64,000 nucleotides of DNA from Streptomyces pyxinicus (GCF_024753135.1 NZ_JANUGP010000022.1:1-64000); one strand, 5' to 3'; positions 24,273 to 33,214 are shown, numbered from the stretch's first letter. Notes: generated from the sequence alone by a model not told the origin. Program-made: numbers and translations.

Positions 24273-25841
24273 ATGACGAGACCCGAGCAACCGCCCATCC
24301 CGCACCACACCCATGACGACGCCGCACTCGCCGAGTTCGGCTACCGGCCCGAACTCAAGCGCACCCTCGGCCACTTCCACACCTTCGCCGCCGGCATCAG
24401 CTACATCTCCATCCTGACCGGCACCTTTCAGCTGTTCTACTTCGGCTACGGCAGCGGCGGGCCCGCGTACTGGTGGTCGTGGCCGATGGTGTTCGCCGGG
24501 CAGTTCGCGGTGGCCCTGTGCTTCGCCGAACTGGCCGCCCGCTATCCGGTGGCCGGCTCGGTGTACAACTGGTCGAAGCGGATCGGCAATCCGCATCTGG
24601 GCTGGCTCGCCGGATGGATGATGTTGATCGCGTCCATCGTGTCCATCTCGGCGGTGGCCCTGGCCTACCAGCTGACGCTGCCGCAGATCTCCTCGGTCTT
24701 CCAGATCGTCGGGGACGGCACGGGCACGTACGACGTGGCGACCAACGCGGTGATCCTCGCCGCCGTGCTGATCGTGTTCACCACGCTCGTCAATGCCTTC
24801 GGCGTCAAGCTGATGGCGACGATCAACACGGCGGGCGTGTTCATCGAGTTGATCGCGACCGTCGTATTGATCATCCTGTTCGCCGTCCACATCACCCGTG
24901 GACCTCACGTGGTCATGCAGACGAACCACACGGGATCAACCCATTCCACGGGTTACCTCGGCGCCTTCCTGGTGGCCTCGCTGGCCTCGGCGTACGTGAT
25001 GTACGGCTTCGACACCGCCGCCTCCCTCGGCGAGGAGTCCCTCGACCCCTCCCGGAACGCGCCGCGCGCCATCGTCCGTGCGATCGTCGCCTCGTTCGTG
25101 CTGGGCGGACTGGTCCTGCTGCTCGCGCTGATGAGCGTGTCCAGCCTGAAGGGCGAGAAACTGTCCACGGACGGCCTGCAGTACGTCGTCCTCGACGTGC
25201 TCGGACCGACGGCCGGCAAGGCGATGCTGTGGTGCGTGCTGATCGCGGTGACGGTGTGCGCGCTGGCCGTGCACACGGCGGCGATCCGGCTGGCGTTCGC
25301 GATGGCCCGGGACACCAATCTGCCCGCGTCCGCCCTGCTGGCCAGGGTCAGCCCCCGCTTTCGCACTCCGGTACTGCCCGCCGTGCTCATCGGCGTGCTC
25401 GCGCTGGCCATCCTGGTGGTCAACATCCGCCAGCCGCAGATCTTCACGGTCGTCACCAGCATCGGCATCGTCATGATCTACCTGGCCTACCTCGGTGTGA
25501 CCGCGCCGATGCTGGTGGCGCGGCTGCGCGGCAGGTGGCAGCCCGCCGGCGAGGGCAAGTTCTCGCTCGGCCGCTGGGGACTGCCCGTCAACCTCGTCGC
25601 CGTGGTGTGGGGCGCCGCCATGACGGTCAACCTGATCTGGCCCAGGGCCGCCGTCTACAACGCCACCCCTCCCCACCACTGGTATCTGCGCTGGGGCGCC
25701 GTGCTGTTCGTCGCGGTGATCGCGGGCGGCGGCTTCGCCTACTACTGGTTCGTCCAGCGCCACCGCACCGGTGTCCGCGCCGAACACCGGCTGGAGCAGC
25801 CGGGGCCGGGCGCCCCCCTCGCCGCCCCGGCGGCCGACTGA
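24273..25841 (+). CDS. APC-family amino acid/amine permease
   Basis: A 522-residue secondary transporter of the amino acid-polyamine-organocation superfamily with about twelve hydrophobic segments, beginning at FAAGISYISILTGTFQLFYF. The first helix region and FAELAARYPVAGSVYNWSKR are hallmarks of the family. The N-terminal 35 residues are polar and cytoplasmic. ATG 24273 follows GAGGAG seven bases upstream; a GTG at 24255 is weaker. It is the last gene of the demethylation operon, so the likely cargo is a methylated amine or amino acid such as betaine, dimethylglycine or sarcosine. That is inference. A long inverted repeat behind it separates it from the convergent SMC operon. Confidence 0.87.
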   Translation: MTRPEQPPIPHHTHDDAALAEFGYRPELKRTLGHFHTFAAGISYISILTGTFQLFYFGYGSGGPAYWWSWPMVFAGQFAVALCFAELAARYPVAGSVYNWSKRIGNPHLGWLAGWMMLIASIVSISAVALAYQLTLPQISSVFQIVGDGTGTYDVATNAVILAAVLIVFTTLVNAFGVKLMATINTAGVFIELIATVVLIILFAVHITRGPHVVMQTNHTGSTHSTGYLGAFLVASLASAYVMYGFDTAASLGEESLDPSRNAPRAIVRAIVASFVLGGLVLLLALMSVSSLKGEKLSTDGLQYVVLDVLGPTAGKAMLWCVLIAVTVCALAVHTAAIRLAFAMARDTNLPASALLARVSPRFRTPVLPAVLIGVLALAILVVNIRQPQIFTVVTSIGIVMIYLAYLGVTAPMLVARLRGRWQPAGEGKFSLGRWGLPVNLVAVVWGAAMTVNLIWPRAAVYNATPPHHWYLRWGAVLFVAVIAGGGFAYYWFVQRHRTGVRAEHRLEQPGPGAPLAAPAAD

Positions 25842-25863
25842 TCCGTCCGACACCGGCCGGCGG

Positions 25864-25922
25864 GGAGGTCAGGGCCCCTGGCGTCACGGCGGGGGTGACC
25901 GGTGAGAAGGGCGCTGACCTCC
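25864..25922. terminator. Nested inverted repeat between convergent operons
   Basis: GGAGGTCAG (25864-25872) and CTGACCTCC (25914-25922) pair perfectly over nine bases and enclose a smaller GTCAC/GTGAC hairpin. It fills the 101-base gap between the permease stop and the SMC-like stop on the other strand, so it may terminate both. Confidence 0.5.
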
Positions 25923-25942
25923 TGATCGGGGACGCCCGAGGC

Positions 25943-28900
25943 TCAGGCCGGCTTTCTGAACATCCTCGTCGCCGTGATCTCGCTGTGCGCCGCCTCGTCC
26001 GCCCGGGGCTGGGCGGGCAGTCCCGGCCTGAGGTGCTCCTCCACGCTGATGTACTTCAGGCCCGCCCTCAGGTCGGCGTCGTTGCGCAGCCGGATGACCA
26101 GCGGGAACTCGGCCAGGGCGGTGGTGTCGAACAGGCCTGTGGTGTAAAGCAGCTGGACGCCCAGCGCGTCGGACACGGCTCGCTGGAGTTCCAGCAGGTA
26201 GGTGGCGTTGGCCCGGCCGATGGGGTTGTCCAGGAACAGCGTGCCCGCGTGCCGGTGCCTGTCGCGGCCCCGGTCGTTCGAGCGCAGGGCGGCCATCGTG
26301 CAGTACAGGGCGATGGCCGCGGTGAGGAGCTGGCCGCCGGAGAACACGTCGCCCATCTGGCCGACGGGGACGCGCTCGGCGCGCAGCACGGCGTCGGGCT
26401 TGAGGATCTCCACGGCCACGCCCTTGGGCTGGAGGGCCGCCCCGACGCCGCGCAGCAGCAGGGACACGCCGTCGCGGCGCAGGTCGGAGTTCTTCTTCAC
26501 CGCCGCGCGCGTGGCCTCGTCGACGACCTCGCCGAGGCGTTCGGTGAGCGTGGCCTGGTCGGGTTCCTCGAAGCGGATGCGCAGGAACTCCTGCCCGGAC
26601 CACTCCCCCAGTCCCTCCGGGAGCCGGGAGAGCCGCTGGGCGGAGCGCAGGGTGGCGAGGGCCGACTCCACGAGTCCGCGCAGCCGGTCCACGATCGAGT
26701 CGCGGTTGCGTTCCAGCTGGGCCAGTTCGTCGGTCAGCACACGCAGCCGGGGGGCGAAGGCGTCCGCCCACTTCTGAGCGTGCTCGGGCAGCGCGGCGGC
26801 GGGCAGTTCCCGGATCTGCTGCCGGGCGGGGGTGCGGACCTGCTCGTAGCGGGTGGAGTTGGCGTGCCGGACCAGGACGTCGCTGGCTTCGCGCACGGCG
26901 GACTCGGCGGCGGACAGGTCGGCGGCGCAGCCGCGCAGCGAGCGGCGGGCCTCGGCGGCGGAGTGCCGGGCCTCCTCCAGGCTGCCGGGGTACGGCTCCG
27001 GTTCCTCCTGCTCCTCCTCGGGCGGGTGCTCGCGCAGCAGGTCGCGGAGGAGCGCCGCGGTCTCCTCGAAGCCGCCGGCGCCGTCCTCGGCGGCGCGCTG
27101 GGCCGCCAGCAGTTCCGCGTGCGTCTCACGGGCCTCGGCCAGGGTCCCGGTACGGGTGGCGAGCTCGGCGGTCGCGGTGCGCAGCAGGGCCTGGGCGTGT
27201 TCGGCGTCGCGCGGGACCAGTTCCCCGGGCAGCTCGGTGTGCGCCTCGCCGTCTTCGGGGGCGAGGCGCTCGGCCTCGCCGCGCAGCCGGCCGAGTTGTT
27301 CGCTCGCGGTCGACATCCGGGTCTCCAGGAGCTGCACCAACTCCTCCGCGCGCGCGGCGGCCGCCTGCCGGGAGGGCCCGTCGGAGCCGTCGGGGGACTC
27401 CAGCAACTGCTCGGCGCGGGTGCGGACCTTGTTGCTGAGCCGGTCCAGTTCGGCGCGGGCGGCGCTCTCGTCGCTCTCCGCGCGGGCCTGCTCGGCGCGC
27501 AGGTCGGCGCCGACGCCGACCTTCTCGTAGACCTGGGACGCGGCGCGGTAGGCCTCGCGCAGGGCGGGCAGGGACGCCTTGGGGGCGTCCGCTTCCGCGG
27601 CGGGCACGTCGTCGGGGGCGCCGGCGATCTCGGCGCGCTCGGCGCGCAGGGCGCGCGCGGTACGGCGGGCGTCGTCCGCGGCGCGCTGGGCGGCGCGGCG
27701 GTCCTCGTCGGCGGCGCGGGCGCGCTCCAGGCAGGTCTGAGCGCGGGCCTCGGACTCGGCGGCCTCGTCGGCCAGTTCGCGCAGGCGCGCCTGCCAGCCG
27801 GCGCGTTCGCGGAGCCGGAAGGCGAGACCGGCCAGGGCGTCGGCGGCGCGGCGGGCCTTCTGCGCGGCCTCCTGCCGTTCGTCGCGCAGGTGGGCGGCCT
27901 CGGCCGCGGACTCGTCGGCCTCGGCGCGGGCGATACGGGCCTCGGCGAGTTCGGCCTCGGCCTCCTCCGCGAAGGCGCGGGCCTCCTGGGCGGTCCGGGC
28001 GAGTTCGGCGAGGCGGCCGGCGGGGCAGCCGGTGCGCCAGGAGGCCAGCCGGGCGGCCAGTTCGCGGTCCTTGCCGAGCCGGGCGGCGAGGGCGCGGATC
28101 TCCTCGTCCCGTTCGGTGGCCCGCGCGCGCAGGGCCTGGCGTTCCTCGTCCGCGGCGTGCTCGTCGTGCATGGCCGGGTTCGGCGGCACCAGGAAGACGT
28201 CCCCGGGGGCGTCGTCGGCGGCGGGGGCCGGGGCGAGCAGGGCGGCGGCGGTGCCGACGGCGACGGCGGAGCGGGGCAGCAGCGCGGCGTCCCCGAGGGC
28301 CTCGCGGGCCCGCGCGTGGGTGGCCGGATCGGTGATGATCACGCCGTCGACCAGCTCGGGGCGGGCGGCGAGCACCCGCGCGTGGTCGACCGGGTCGACG
28401 GCCTGCGCGAGATAACGCCAGCCGGGCAGCGCCGGGATGCCGTGCTCACCGAGGTATTCGACGGTGGCCAGTACGTCGGGTCCGGGCGGCAGGAGACCGC
28501 CGTCACCGAGGGCGCCGAGGATCCGGGAGTCGTCGGCGGCGGCCGTGCGCAACTCGAACAGGTGGCGTTCGGCACCGGTCACGGCGTCGTCCAGCAGGGC
28601 CCGCAACTCGTCGGCGAACCGGTCGAGTTCCTCGGCGCTGAGCGCGCCGTCGGCCGAGGTGCGGACCGCCTTCTCGACGCGCACCCCCGACGTGCCGTCC
28701 GTGTCGTCGGCGCCGCTGCGCGGTCCGGGCACACCGGCCCGGACCGCCCCCGGGGCGGCCGGCAGGCCGAGGAGTTCGGCGAGCCGTTCCTCGGTGGCGA
28801 GGGCCTCGGCGAGGCGGAGTTCGGCCTCGTGGGAGCGTTCGGCCGCGGTCGCCGCGTCGGCGGCGCGGGCGGCCGTCAGTTCGGCGCGGGACTCGGCGGA

Positions 28901-30601
28901 GGCGGCCTCGCGCGCGTGCTCGGTGGCCTTGCGGGCGGCTTCCCGGGCCGCGTCCCAGGCGGCCACGGCGGTCTTCTCGGCGTCGCTGGCGGCGAGGGCG
29001 GCGCGTGCCGGGTCGGCGTCCGGGGAGCTGTCGTCGAGCCAGCCGGCGCGGACGGCCTCGGCGGTCTCCGCCTCGACCTCGCCGAGGCGCTGGCGCAGGT
29101 GCCCGATCTCGCTGCGGGCGCGTTGCGCCTCGGTGGCGGCGGCGGTGGCGTCCCGGTGCGCCGAGTCGCCGGCCTCCTGGAGGGCTCCCGAGCGTTCTTC
29201 CTCCTCGTTGGCGAGGTGCTCGGCGCTCTCGGCGGCGGTGTGCAGGGCCCGTACGAGGTCGACGGCGGCCTTGGCGCGGGCGGCGAGCGCGGGTGCCGCG
29301 TCCCGCTCGGCCTCCTGGATGGCGGCGGACACGCGGGTGACCCGGTCGGCGGCGGCGCGGTGCCGCAGCGCGGCCTCGGCGGCCTGCCAGGCGGAGTGCA
29401 GGGTGCGGGCGTCGGCCAGTTCGCGCTTCTGCGCTGCGGCGGCCTTCTCGGCGGCGGCCAGCGCCAGGGAGGCGTGCCGGTAGGCGAGTTGGGCGGCGAT
29501 CAGGGAGCTGCGCTCGCGGGCGCCCTCGGAGTGGGTGACGGCGTAGGCGGCGGCCGTGACCCGCTGGGTGAGGTCGGCGGCCCGGACCCGCTCCCGCACC
29601 GCCCGTGCGGACAGCCGCCGGGCCAGGGCGCGGGTGCGGCGCTCGGCGCCGGTGTGGACGTCCCGCGCGCGTGCCCGGGCGTCGGCCGCCTCCACGATGC
29701 GTCCGAGGAGGTCGACGGAGCCAGCGGTGAAGTCGCGTTCGGCGATGAGTTCGGCGCGTCGGCCGAGCTTGTTGCCGAAGCCGCTGACCAGGTCGGCGAG
29801 GCCGTCGGTGTCGCGGGTGTCGGTGACCGCGCGCAGCAGCAGGTCGGTGAAGTCGGAGTCCTTCTTGACCGCGAAGAGTCCGGCCGCCTCGCCCTCGTCG
29901 GCGTTCATCTCCCGCTGGTAGCGGAAGAGTTCGGGGTCGAGCCCGAGGTCGCCGAGGTGCTCGGTCCAGCGCTCGTGGGTCTCCTCCCAGTGCACCTCCA
30001 GGTGCGGGTAGGTGCGGCCCGCCTCGGTGAGGGCGTCGCGGAAGCCCTTCATGGTGCGGCGCCGGCCCTGCGCTCCGGAGACGCCCTCGGCGGACGGCCG
30101 TACGGCGGTGGCCTCGGCGACCGGCAGGTTGTCCAGGCTCAGGCCGGGACCGGGCCGGAAGGAGTACCAGGCCTCGGCGAACTTGCGGGGGTCGTTGGAG
30201 ACCTGCCGACCGCGCCACTCGCTGACCTTGCCGACGACGACGCACTCGCCGGTCAGCACGTGCTGCCACTCCAGGGCCACGTGCCCGCAGTCGTCGGCGA
30301 GCAGGAACTTGCGCAGGACGCCGGAGCTGGCGCCGCCGAGGGTGTTGCGGTGGCCCGGCAGCATCACCGAGAAGATCAGTTTGAGCAGGACGGACTTGCC
30401 GCCGCCGTTCTCCAGGAACAGCACGCCGGCGGGCGCGGGCCGGCGCGGCGGCCCCGAAGGCTCCGCCGCGAAGAACTCCGCCTGGGTGGGCGCCGGGTCG
30501 GGCACGGTCGCGCCCACGCCCCGCAGGTCAAGCACGGTGTCGGCGTAGCGCGCACCGGCGGGCCCGATGGAGTAGAGGCGGACCCGGGACAGCTCGTACA
30601 T
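25943..30601 (-). CDS. SMC-like ATPase, MukB/MksB/JetC type
   Basis: A 1552-residue protein with SMC architecture, expected to entrap and move DNA with the two upstream partners. The N-terminal head has LFLENGGGKSVLLKL, Walker A at about 65-71. Two very long Ala/Glu/Arg-rich coiled coils flank a globular hinge-like stretch near the centre (about 690-810, with VEYLGEHGIPALPGWRYLA). The C-terminal head has the signature FSGGQLLTAAIAL at about 1420 and Walker B GTLFLDNP at about 1453-1460. The residue after the Walker B Asp is Asn, where most SMC proteins have catalytic Glu. Gene order F-E-B matches mukFEB and mksFEB. No JetD/MksG-type TOPRIM nuclease gene is adjacent. The ATG has only a weak GAGAG leader. 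SbcC-like ATPases are the alternative class. Confidence 0.8.
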   Translation of the reverse strand: MYELSRVRLYSIGPAGARYADTVLDLRGVGATVPDPAPTQAEFFAAEPSGPPRRPAPAGVLFLENGGGKSVLLKLIFSVMLPGHRNTLGGASSGVLRKFLLADDCGHVALEWQHVLTGECVVVGKVSEWRGRQVSNDPRKFAEAWYSFRPGPGLSLDNLPVAEATAVRPSAEGVSGAQGRRRTMKGFRDALTEAGRTYPHLEVHWEETHERWTEHLGDLGLDPELFRYQREMNADEGEAAGLFAVKKDSDFTDLLLRAVTDTRDTDGLADLVSGFGNKLGRRAELIAERDFTAGSVDLLGRIVEAADARARARDVHTGAERRTRALARRLSARAVRERVRAADLTQRVTAAAYAVTHSEGARERSSLIAAQLAYRHASLALAAAEKAAAAQKRELADARTLHSAWQAAEAALRHRAAADRVTRVSAAIQEAERDAAPALAARAKAAVDLVRALHTAAESAEHLANEEEERSGALQEAGDSAHRDATAAATEAQRARSEIGHLRQRLGEVEAETAEAVRAGWLDDSSPDADPARAALAASDAEKTAVAAWDAAREAARKATEHAREAASAESRAELTAARAADAATAAERSHEAELRLAEALATEERLAELLGLPAAPGAVRAGVPGPRSGADDTDGTSGVRVEKAVRTSADGALSAEELDRFADELRALLDDAVTGAERHLFELRTAAADDSRILGALGDGGLLPPGPDVLATVEYLGEHGIPALPGWRYLAQAVDPVDHARVLAARPELVDGVIITDPATHARAREALGDAALLPRSAVAVGTAAALLAPAPAADDAPGDVFLVPPNPAMHDEHAADEERQALRARATERDEEIRALAARLGKDRELAARLASWRTGCPAGRLAELARTAQEARAFAEEAEAELAEARIARAEADESAAEAAHLRDERQEAAQKARRAADALAGLAFRLRERAGWQARLRELADEAAESEARAQTCLERARAADEDRRAAQRAADDARRTARALRAERAEIAGAPDDVPAAEADAPKASLPALREAYRAASQVYEKVGVGADLRAEQARAESDESAARAELDRLSNKVRTRAEQLLESPDGSDGPSRQAAAARAEELVQLLETRMSTASEQLGRLRGEAERLAPEDGEAHTELPGELVPRDAEHAQALLRTATAELATRTGTLAEARETHAELLAAQRAAEDGAGGFEETAALLRDLLREHPPEEEQEEPEPYPGSLEEARHSAAEARRSLRGCAADLSAAESAVREASDVLVRHANSTRYEQVRTPARQQIRELPAAALPEHAQKWADAFAPRLRVLTDELAQLERNRDSIVDRLRGLVESALATLRSAQRLSRLPEGLGEWSGQEFLRIRFEEPDQATLTERLGEVVDEATRAAVKKNSDLRRDGVSLLLRGVGAALQPKGVAVEILKPDAVLRAERVPVGQMGDVFSGGQLLTAAIALYCTMAALRSNDRGRDRHRHAGTLFLDNPIGRANATYLLELQRAVSDALGVQLLYTTGLFDTTALAEFPLVIRLRNDADLRAGLKYISVEEHLRPGLPAQPRADEAAHSEITATRMFRKPA

Positions 30602-30648
30602 GGCGGACTCTCGTCAGTCTTCGTCAGTCTGGTGAAGGGTGCGGTGGT

Positions 30649-31527
30649 TCAGGAATGGAAGGGCAGTCCGGCGTCGGCCACCAGGTCGAGGTCGTCGCTG
30701 TCCTCGGCGGGCAGCAGGCTGGCCGTGCCGTCGGTGACCGGGACGACGCCCAGCTCCACGAGTTCGGCGAGGGCGGCGCTGCCGGCCAGGTCGCGGACCT
30801 GGAGCTGGTAGCGGGCCGTGGTGCGGTAGGTGCCGCCGCCGTCGTCGCCGGTGCGCTGGAGGAAGCCGGAGTCGGTGAGGAAGCCCACGGCCTTGGCGAC
30901 GATGCCGGTGGTGGAGGCGGCCGGGCGGCGGGCGTCCTTGGTGGCGCCGGTGGCGCTGCGTCTGGCCCAGATCCGCCAGGCGGCCTCCAGGCCGGGCGCG
31001 TCGGTGGCCGGGTCGGTGTTCTCGCCCTGTTCCTCGGCGCGCTCCTCCAGGCGGCGGCAGGCCTGCCGGACGAAGGCGTCGACGCCGTTGACCGTGACGC
31101 GGCCGATGTAGGTGTCGTCGGCCAGGTCCTCGGGGCGCGGGAAGGCGAGCGCGGCGACGGCGAGATGGGCGAGGCCGTGCAGGAAGCGGTCGCCCGAGTC
31201 GGCGGCGGTGCGCCGCGCGTAGTCGCCCATGCGGACGGCGAAGACGGAGTCCTCGGCGGCGGTCACGGCCATCCCCGCGCGCGCGGAGACCTCCAGCACG
31301 ACGAGGCCGAGTCCGGCGGCGACGGCGTCGGCGAGCCGGGCGAACGCCGGGTCCTCGCGGTAGCGGCGCAGCAGCTCCGCGTACTCCTGGTCGCGCGCGG
31401 GCTGCAATTTCGGCTGCAGCCCGAAGGCGACGAGCCGCGCCGCGTCGGCGGCGTCGGCGGGGGTGACGGCGGCGGATGCCGACGGGGCCGGGGCCTCCGT
31501 GTCACTCCACTCGACGTGCTCGCTCAC
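30649..31527 (-). CDS. MukE/MksE/JetB-like partner of the SMC-like ATPase
   Basis: A 292-residue soluble protein placed exactly where mukE/mksE/jetB lies, between the kleisin-like and ATPase genes. The central part (YRRDPAF-like YREDPAFARLADAVAAGLGL, then FAVRMGDYARR, AVAALAFPRPEDL) resembles the first winged-helix domain of MukE-family proteins. A second helical domain includes AVGFLTDSGFLQRTGD and a closing acidic tail. GTG 31527 is chosen because AAGGAGT lies eight bases before it. That GTG overlaps by four bases (GTGA) the stop of a 55-codon ORF, whose own start overlaps the kleisin-like stop. Forty-seven bases separate it from the ATPase gene. Family assignment rests on order and partial sequence resemblance; profile comparison would settle it. 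Confidence 0.72.
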   Translation of the reverse strand: MSEHVEWSDTEAPAPSASAAVTPADAADAARLVAFGLQPKLQPARDQEYAELLRRYREDPAFARLADAVAAGLGLVVLEVSARAGMAVTAAEDSVFAVRMGDYARRTAADSGDRFLHGLAHLAVAALAFPRPEDLADDTYIGRVTVNGVDAFVRQACRRLEERAEEQGENTDPATDAPGLEAAWRIWARRSATGATKDARRPAASTTGIVAKAVGFLTDSGFLQRTGDDGGGTYRTTARYQLQVRDLAGSAALAELVELGVVPVTDGTASLLPAEDSDDLDLVADAGLPFHS

Positions 31528-31691
31528 GGCGTTGACTCCTTGTCGCGTTCTTCTCGGTCGGTCGTACGGCCGCAATGGTTCGCATGGCTTCGGTCGGTCG
31601 TACGGCCGCGCTGGTTCGCGCGGCTTCGGTCGGTCGTACGGCCGCGGTCGCTCGCACGGCTGCGCTTACTCGTACGGCTGCGCTCGCTCAT
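31524..31691 (-). CDS. Small basic repeat ORF coupled between SMC-operon subunits, 55 aa
   Basis: No known family. The ATG (31691-31689) overlaps the kleisin-like stop by ATGA, and the TGA (31526-31524) overlaps the MukE-like GTG by GTGA. A GAGG lies five bases before the ATG, and the AAGGAG of the next gene lies inside its last codons. The product is Arg-rich (14 of 55) and made of four 12-residue units, with GRTTDRS and GRTTDRE visible in units 2-4. It would be a net-positive, probably disordered peptide that could contact DNA. It is encoded by a 36-base tandem repeat, so frame and overlaps survive unit gain or loss. It may instead be a non-coding repeat that happens to stay open. Confidence 0.45.
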   Translation of the reverse strand: MSERSRTSKRSRASDRGRTTDRSRANQRGRTTDRSHANHCGRTTDREERDKESTP

Positions 31692-31697
31692 GCGGCC
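31554..31697. repeat. 36-base tandem repeat, four units
   Basis: Units start at 31554, 31590, 31626 and 31662. The first three share TCGGTCGGTCGTACGGCCGC followed by a variable half, and the fourth is degenerate. Units abut with no spacers. The array fills the gap between the kleisin-like stop and the MukE-like start and runs a few bases into the former. The period is a multiple of three, so it keeps the small ORF open. Confidence 0.9.
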
Positions 31698-33214
31698 TCG
31701 GTGCGGTCGGCCGCCATGCCCGCCGCGTCCAGCAGGGCGGTACCGACGATCAGGTCGGCCCCGCCGAACTCGGGGTCGTCCAGCTCGGTCCCGTCGTCCA
31801 CGGCGAACAGCAGCTTCTCCTCGCCCTGCCGGTAGGCGGTGCCCACCGGGGGGCTGGCCGCGTGCACGGCGAGCAGGGCGACCAGGTAGGGCAGGTCGGG
31901 GTCCTGTCCGCGGGCCTCGGCGAGCAGTCCGGAGAGTCTGCGGGGCGCGTCGGCGGGCAGGTCGAGCAGCTCCATGGCCGCGGCGAGCTGCTCCTCGCTG
32001 AACCTGCTGTCGTCCGGGGTGGCGATCAGGTCCGGCTCGGGCATCTCGGCGCCCAGGTGCTCGCGTTCCACCGGGGGCGTCAGCAGTATGTCGACCAGGT
32101 CGGCGACCCGCACCGACACCGGGGTGCGCAGACCGGTGCCGCGCGCGAAGAAGGCGTCGGTGACCCGGCTCGCCCGCTCCAGCGGCAGCGGCAGGACGGG
32201 GGCGACCAGATGGCCGTAGAGGTCTATCCCGGAGGTGGTCGCGGGGGTGGCGAAGGCCTGCCGGTCCTGCTCGGCGCGGAACAGCGGGCCGGCCTCCAGC
32301 AGGCGGGACTGGAGCAGGGTGTGGCGGCGGATGCAGTCCTTGACGATGTCGACCAGTTCGGCGGCGCGGCGCTTGTTCTCCGGGTCCTCGGTCTCGTCGC
32401 GGGCCTTGCGGATGTTGGTGAGGATGGCGTTCTCGTGGCGGTACCGCTCGGCCACGTGGTCCAGGGCCTCGGCGATCATGTCCGGTACGGCGCCGAGCCA
32501 GTCGACCGCGCGGACATTGCGCCGGGTGGCGTCGAGGGCGCGGCGCAGGGTCTCGGAGTACTGCACCGTGCGGTAGCGGGCCTGCTCGGCGGCGAGCTGG
32601 GCGTCGGCGAGCCGGCCGCGGCTGATCAGCACCTCCAGCTTGACCTCGGCGGCGATCTGGGCGCTGGTGACGTCGGTGTCGAGGGCGCCGACCAGGACGT
32701 TGACCGCTTCGTCGGTGGTGCGCAGGTAGACGGTGCCGCCGGGGCCGGGGACCTCTTCGATCAGCTTGAAGTCGTAGTCGCGCCGCACATAGGTGCCGTC
32801 CGGCGCGAAGGTGCCGTACACCGCGCGGAAGCCGCGGTCCACGCTGCCGACGTTGATCAGGTTCTCCACGACCCAGCGGGCCACCCGCTCGTGCTCCGCG
32901 CCGGGCCGGTGCGGGGCCTGGGCGGCGATGCGCGGGACCAGCCGGGCCACGATCTGCTCGTGGTCGGCGCCGGTGTCGAAGTCCATGTTGAGCGTGACCA
33001 GGTCGATGGCGGCGAGTGCCACCTCGGCCATGCCGTACACCGAGTACTCGCCGGCCAGGTTGGCCTTGCGCGCGTCGAGGTCGTGCAGCGGCGCGGTGCA
33101 GGCGAGCGCGCGCAGACGACGCGCCAGCCCCTCGTCGGCGGCCGGGCCCGGCGCCGGGCGCGGCCCCGCGCTGAGCTGGGGCGGAGCGGGGTCCGTCGAT
33201 GCAGGCGAAGTCAC
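31688..33214 (-). CDS. Kleisin-like subunit, MukF/MksF/JetA type
   Basis: The first gene of the SMC-like operon encodes about 508 residues. After a Pro-rich leader, LARRLRALACTAPLHDLDAR and YSVYGMAEVALAAIDLVTLN look like the N-terminal winged-helix dimerisation region of MukF-type kleisins. A long helical middle follows (EAVNVLVGALDTDVTSAQ, VQYSETLRRALDATRR, NAILTNIRKARDETEDPENK), then the C-terminal part with VRVADLVDILLTPP, where kleisins meet the ATPase head. The GTG at 33214 lacks a strong site and the start is tentative. The stop overlaps the ATG of the repeat ORF. The assignment comes from order and layout and should be tested with profile searches. A divergent operon lies beyond the GntR gene. 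Confidence 0.7.
   Translation of the reverse strand: MTSPASTDPAPPQLSAGPRPAPGPAADEGLARRLRALACTAPLHDLDARKANLAGEYSVYGMAEVALAAIDLVTLNMDFDTGADHEQIVARLVPRIAAQAPHRPGAEHERVARWVVENLINVGSVDRGFRAVYGTFAPDGTYVRRDYDFKLIEEVPGPGGTVYLRTTDEAVNVLVGALDTDVTSAQIAAEVKLEVLISRGRLADAQLAAEQARYRTVQYSETLRRALDATRRNVRAVDWLGAVPDMIAEALDHVAERYRHENAILTNIRKARDETEDPENKRRAAELVDIVKDCIRRHTLLQSRLLEAGPLFRAEQDRQAFATPATTSGIDLYGHLVAPVLPLPLERASRVTDAFFARGTGLRTPVSVRVADLVDILLTPPVEREHLGAEMPEPDLIATPDDSRFSEEQLAAAMELLDLPADAPRRLSGLLAEARGQDPDLPYLVALLAVHAASPPVGTAYRQGEEKLLFAVDDGTELDDPEFGGADLIVGTALLDAAGMAADRTEAA

Noticed and set aside
24473-30811. A 2112-codon open frame on the plus strand across the permease and SMC-like ATPase genes
   Set aside because: Gly/Leu/Gln-rich antisense translation of a repetitive Ala/Glu coiled-coil gene; no domain, and it crosses unrelated genes.
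31554-31697. CRISPR array
   Set aside because: Units of 36 bases abut directly with no spacers, no cas genes are present, and the repeat keeps a coding frame; it is a minisatellite.
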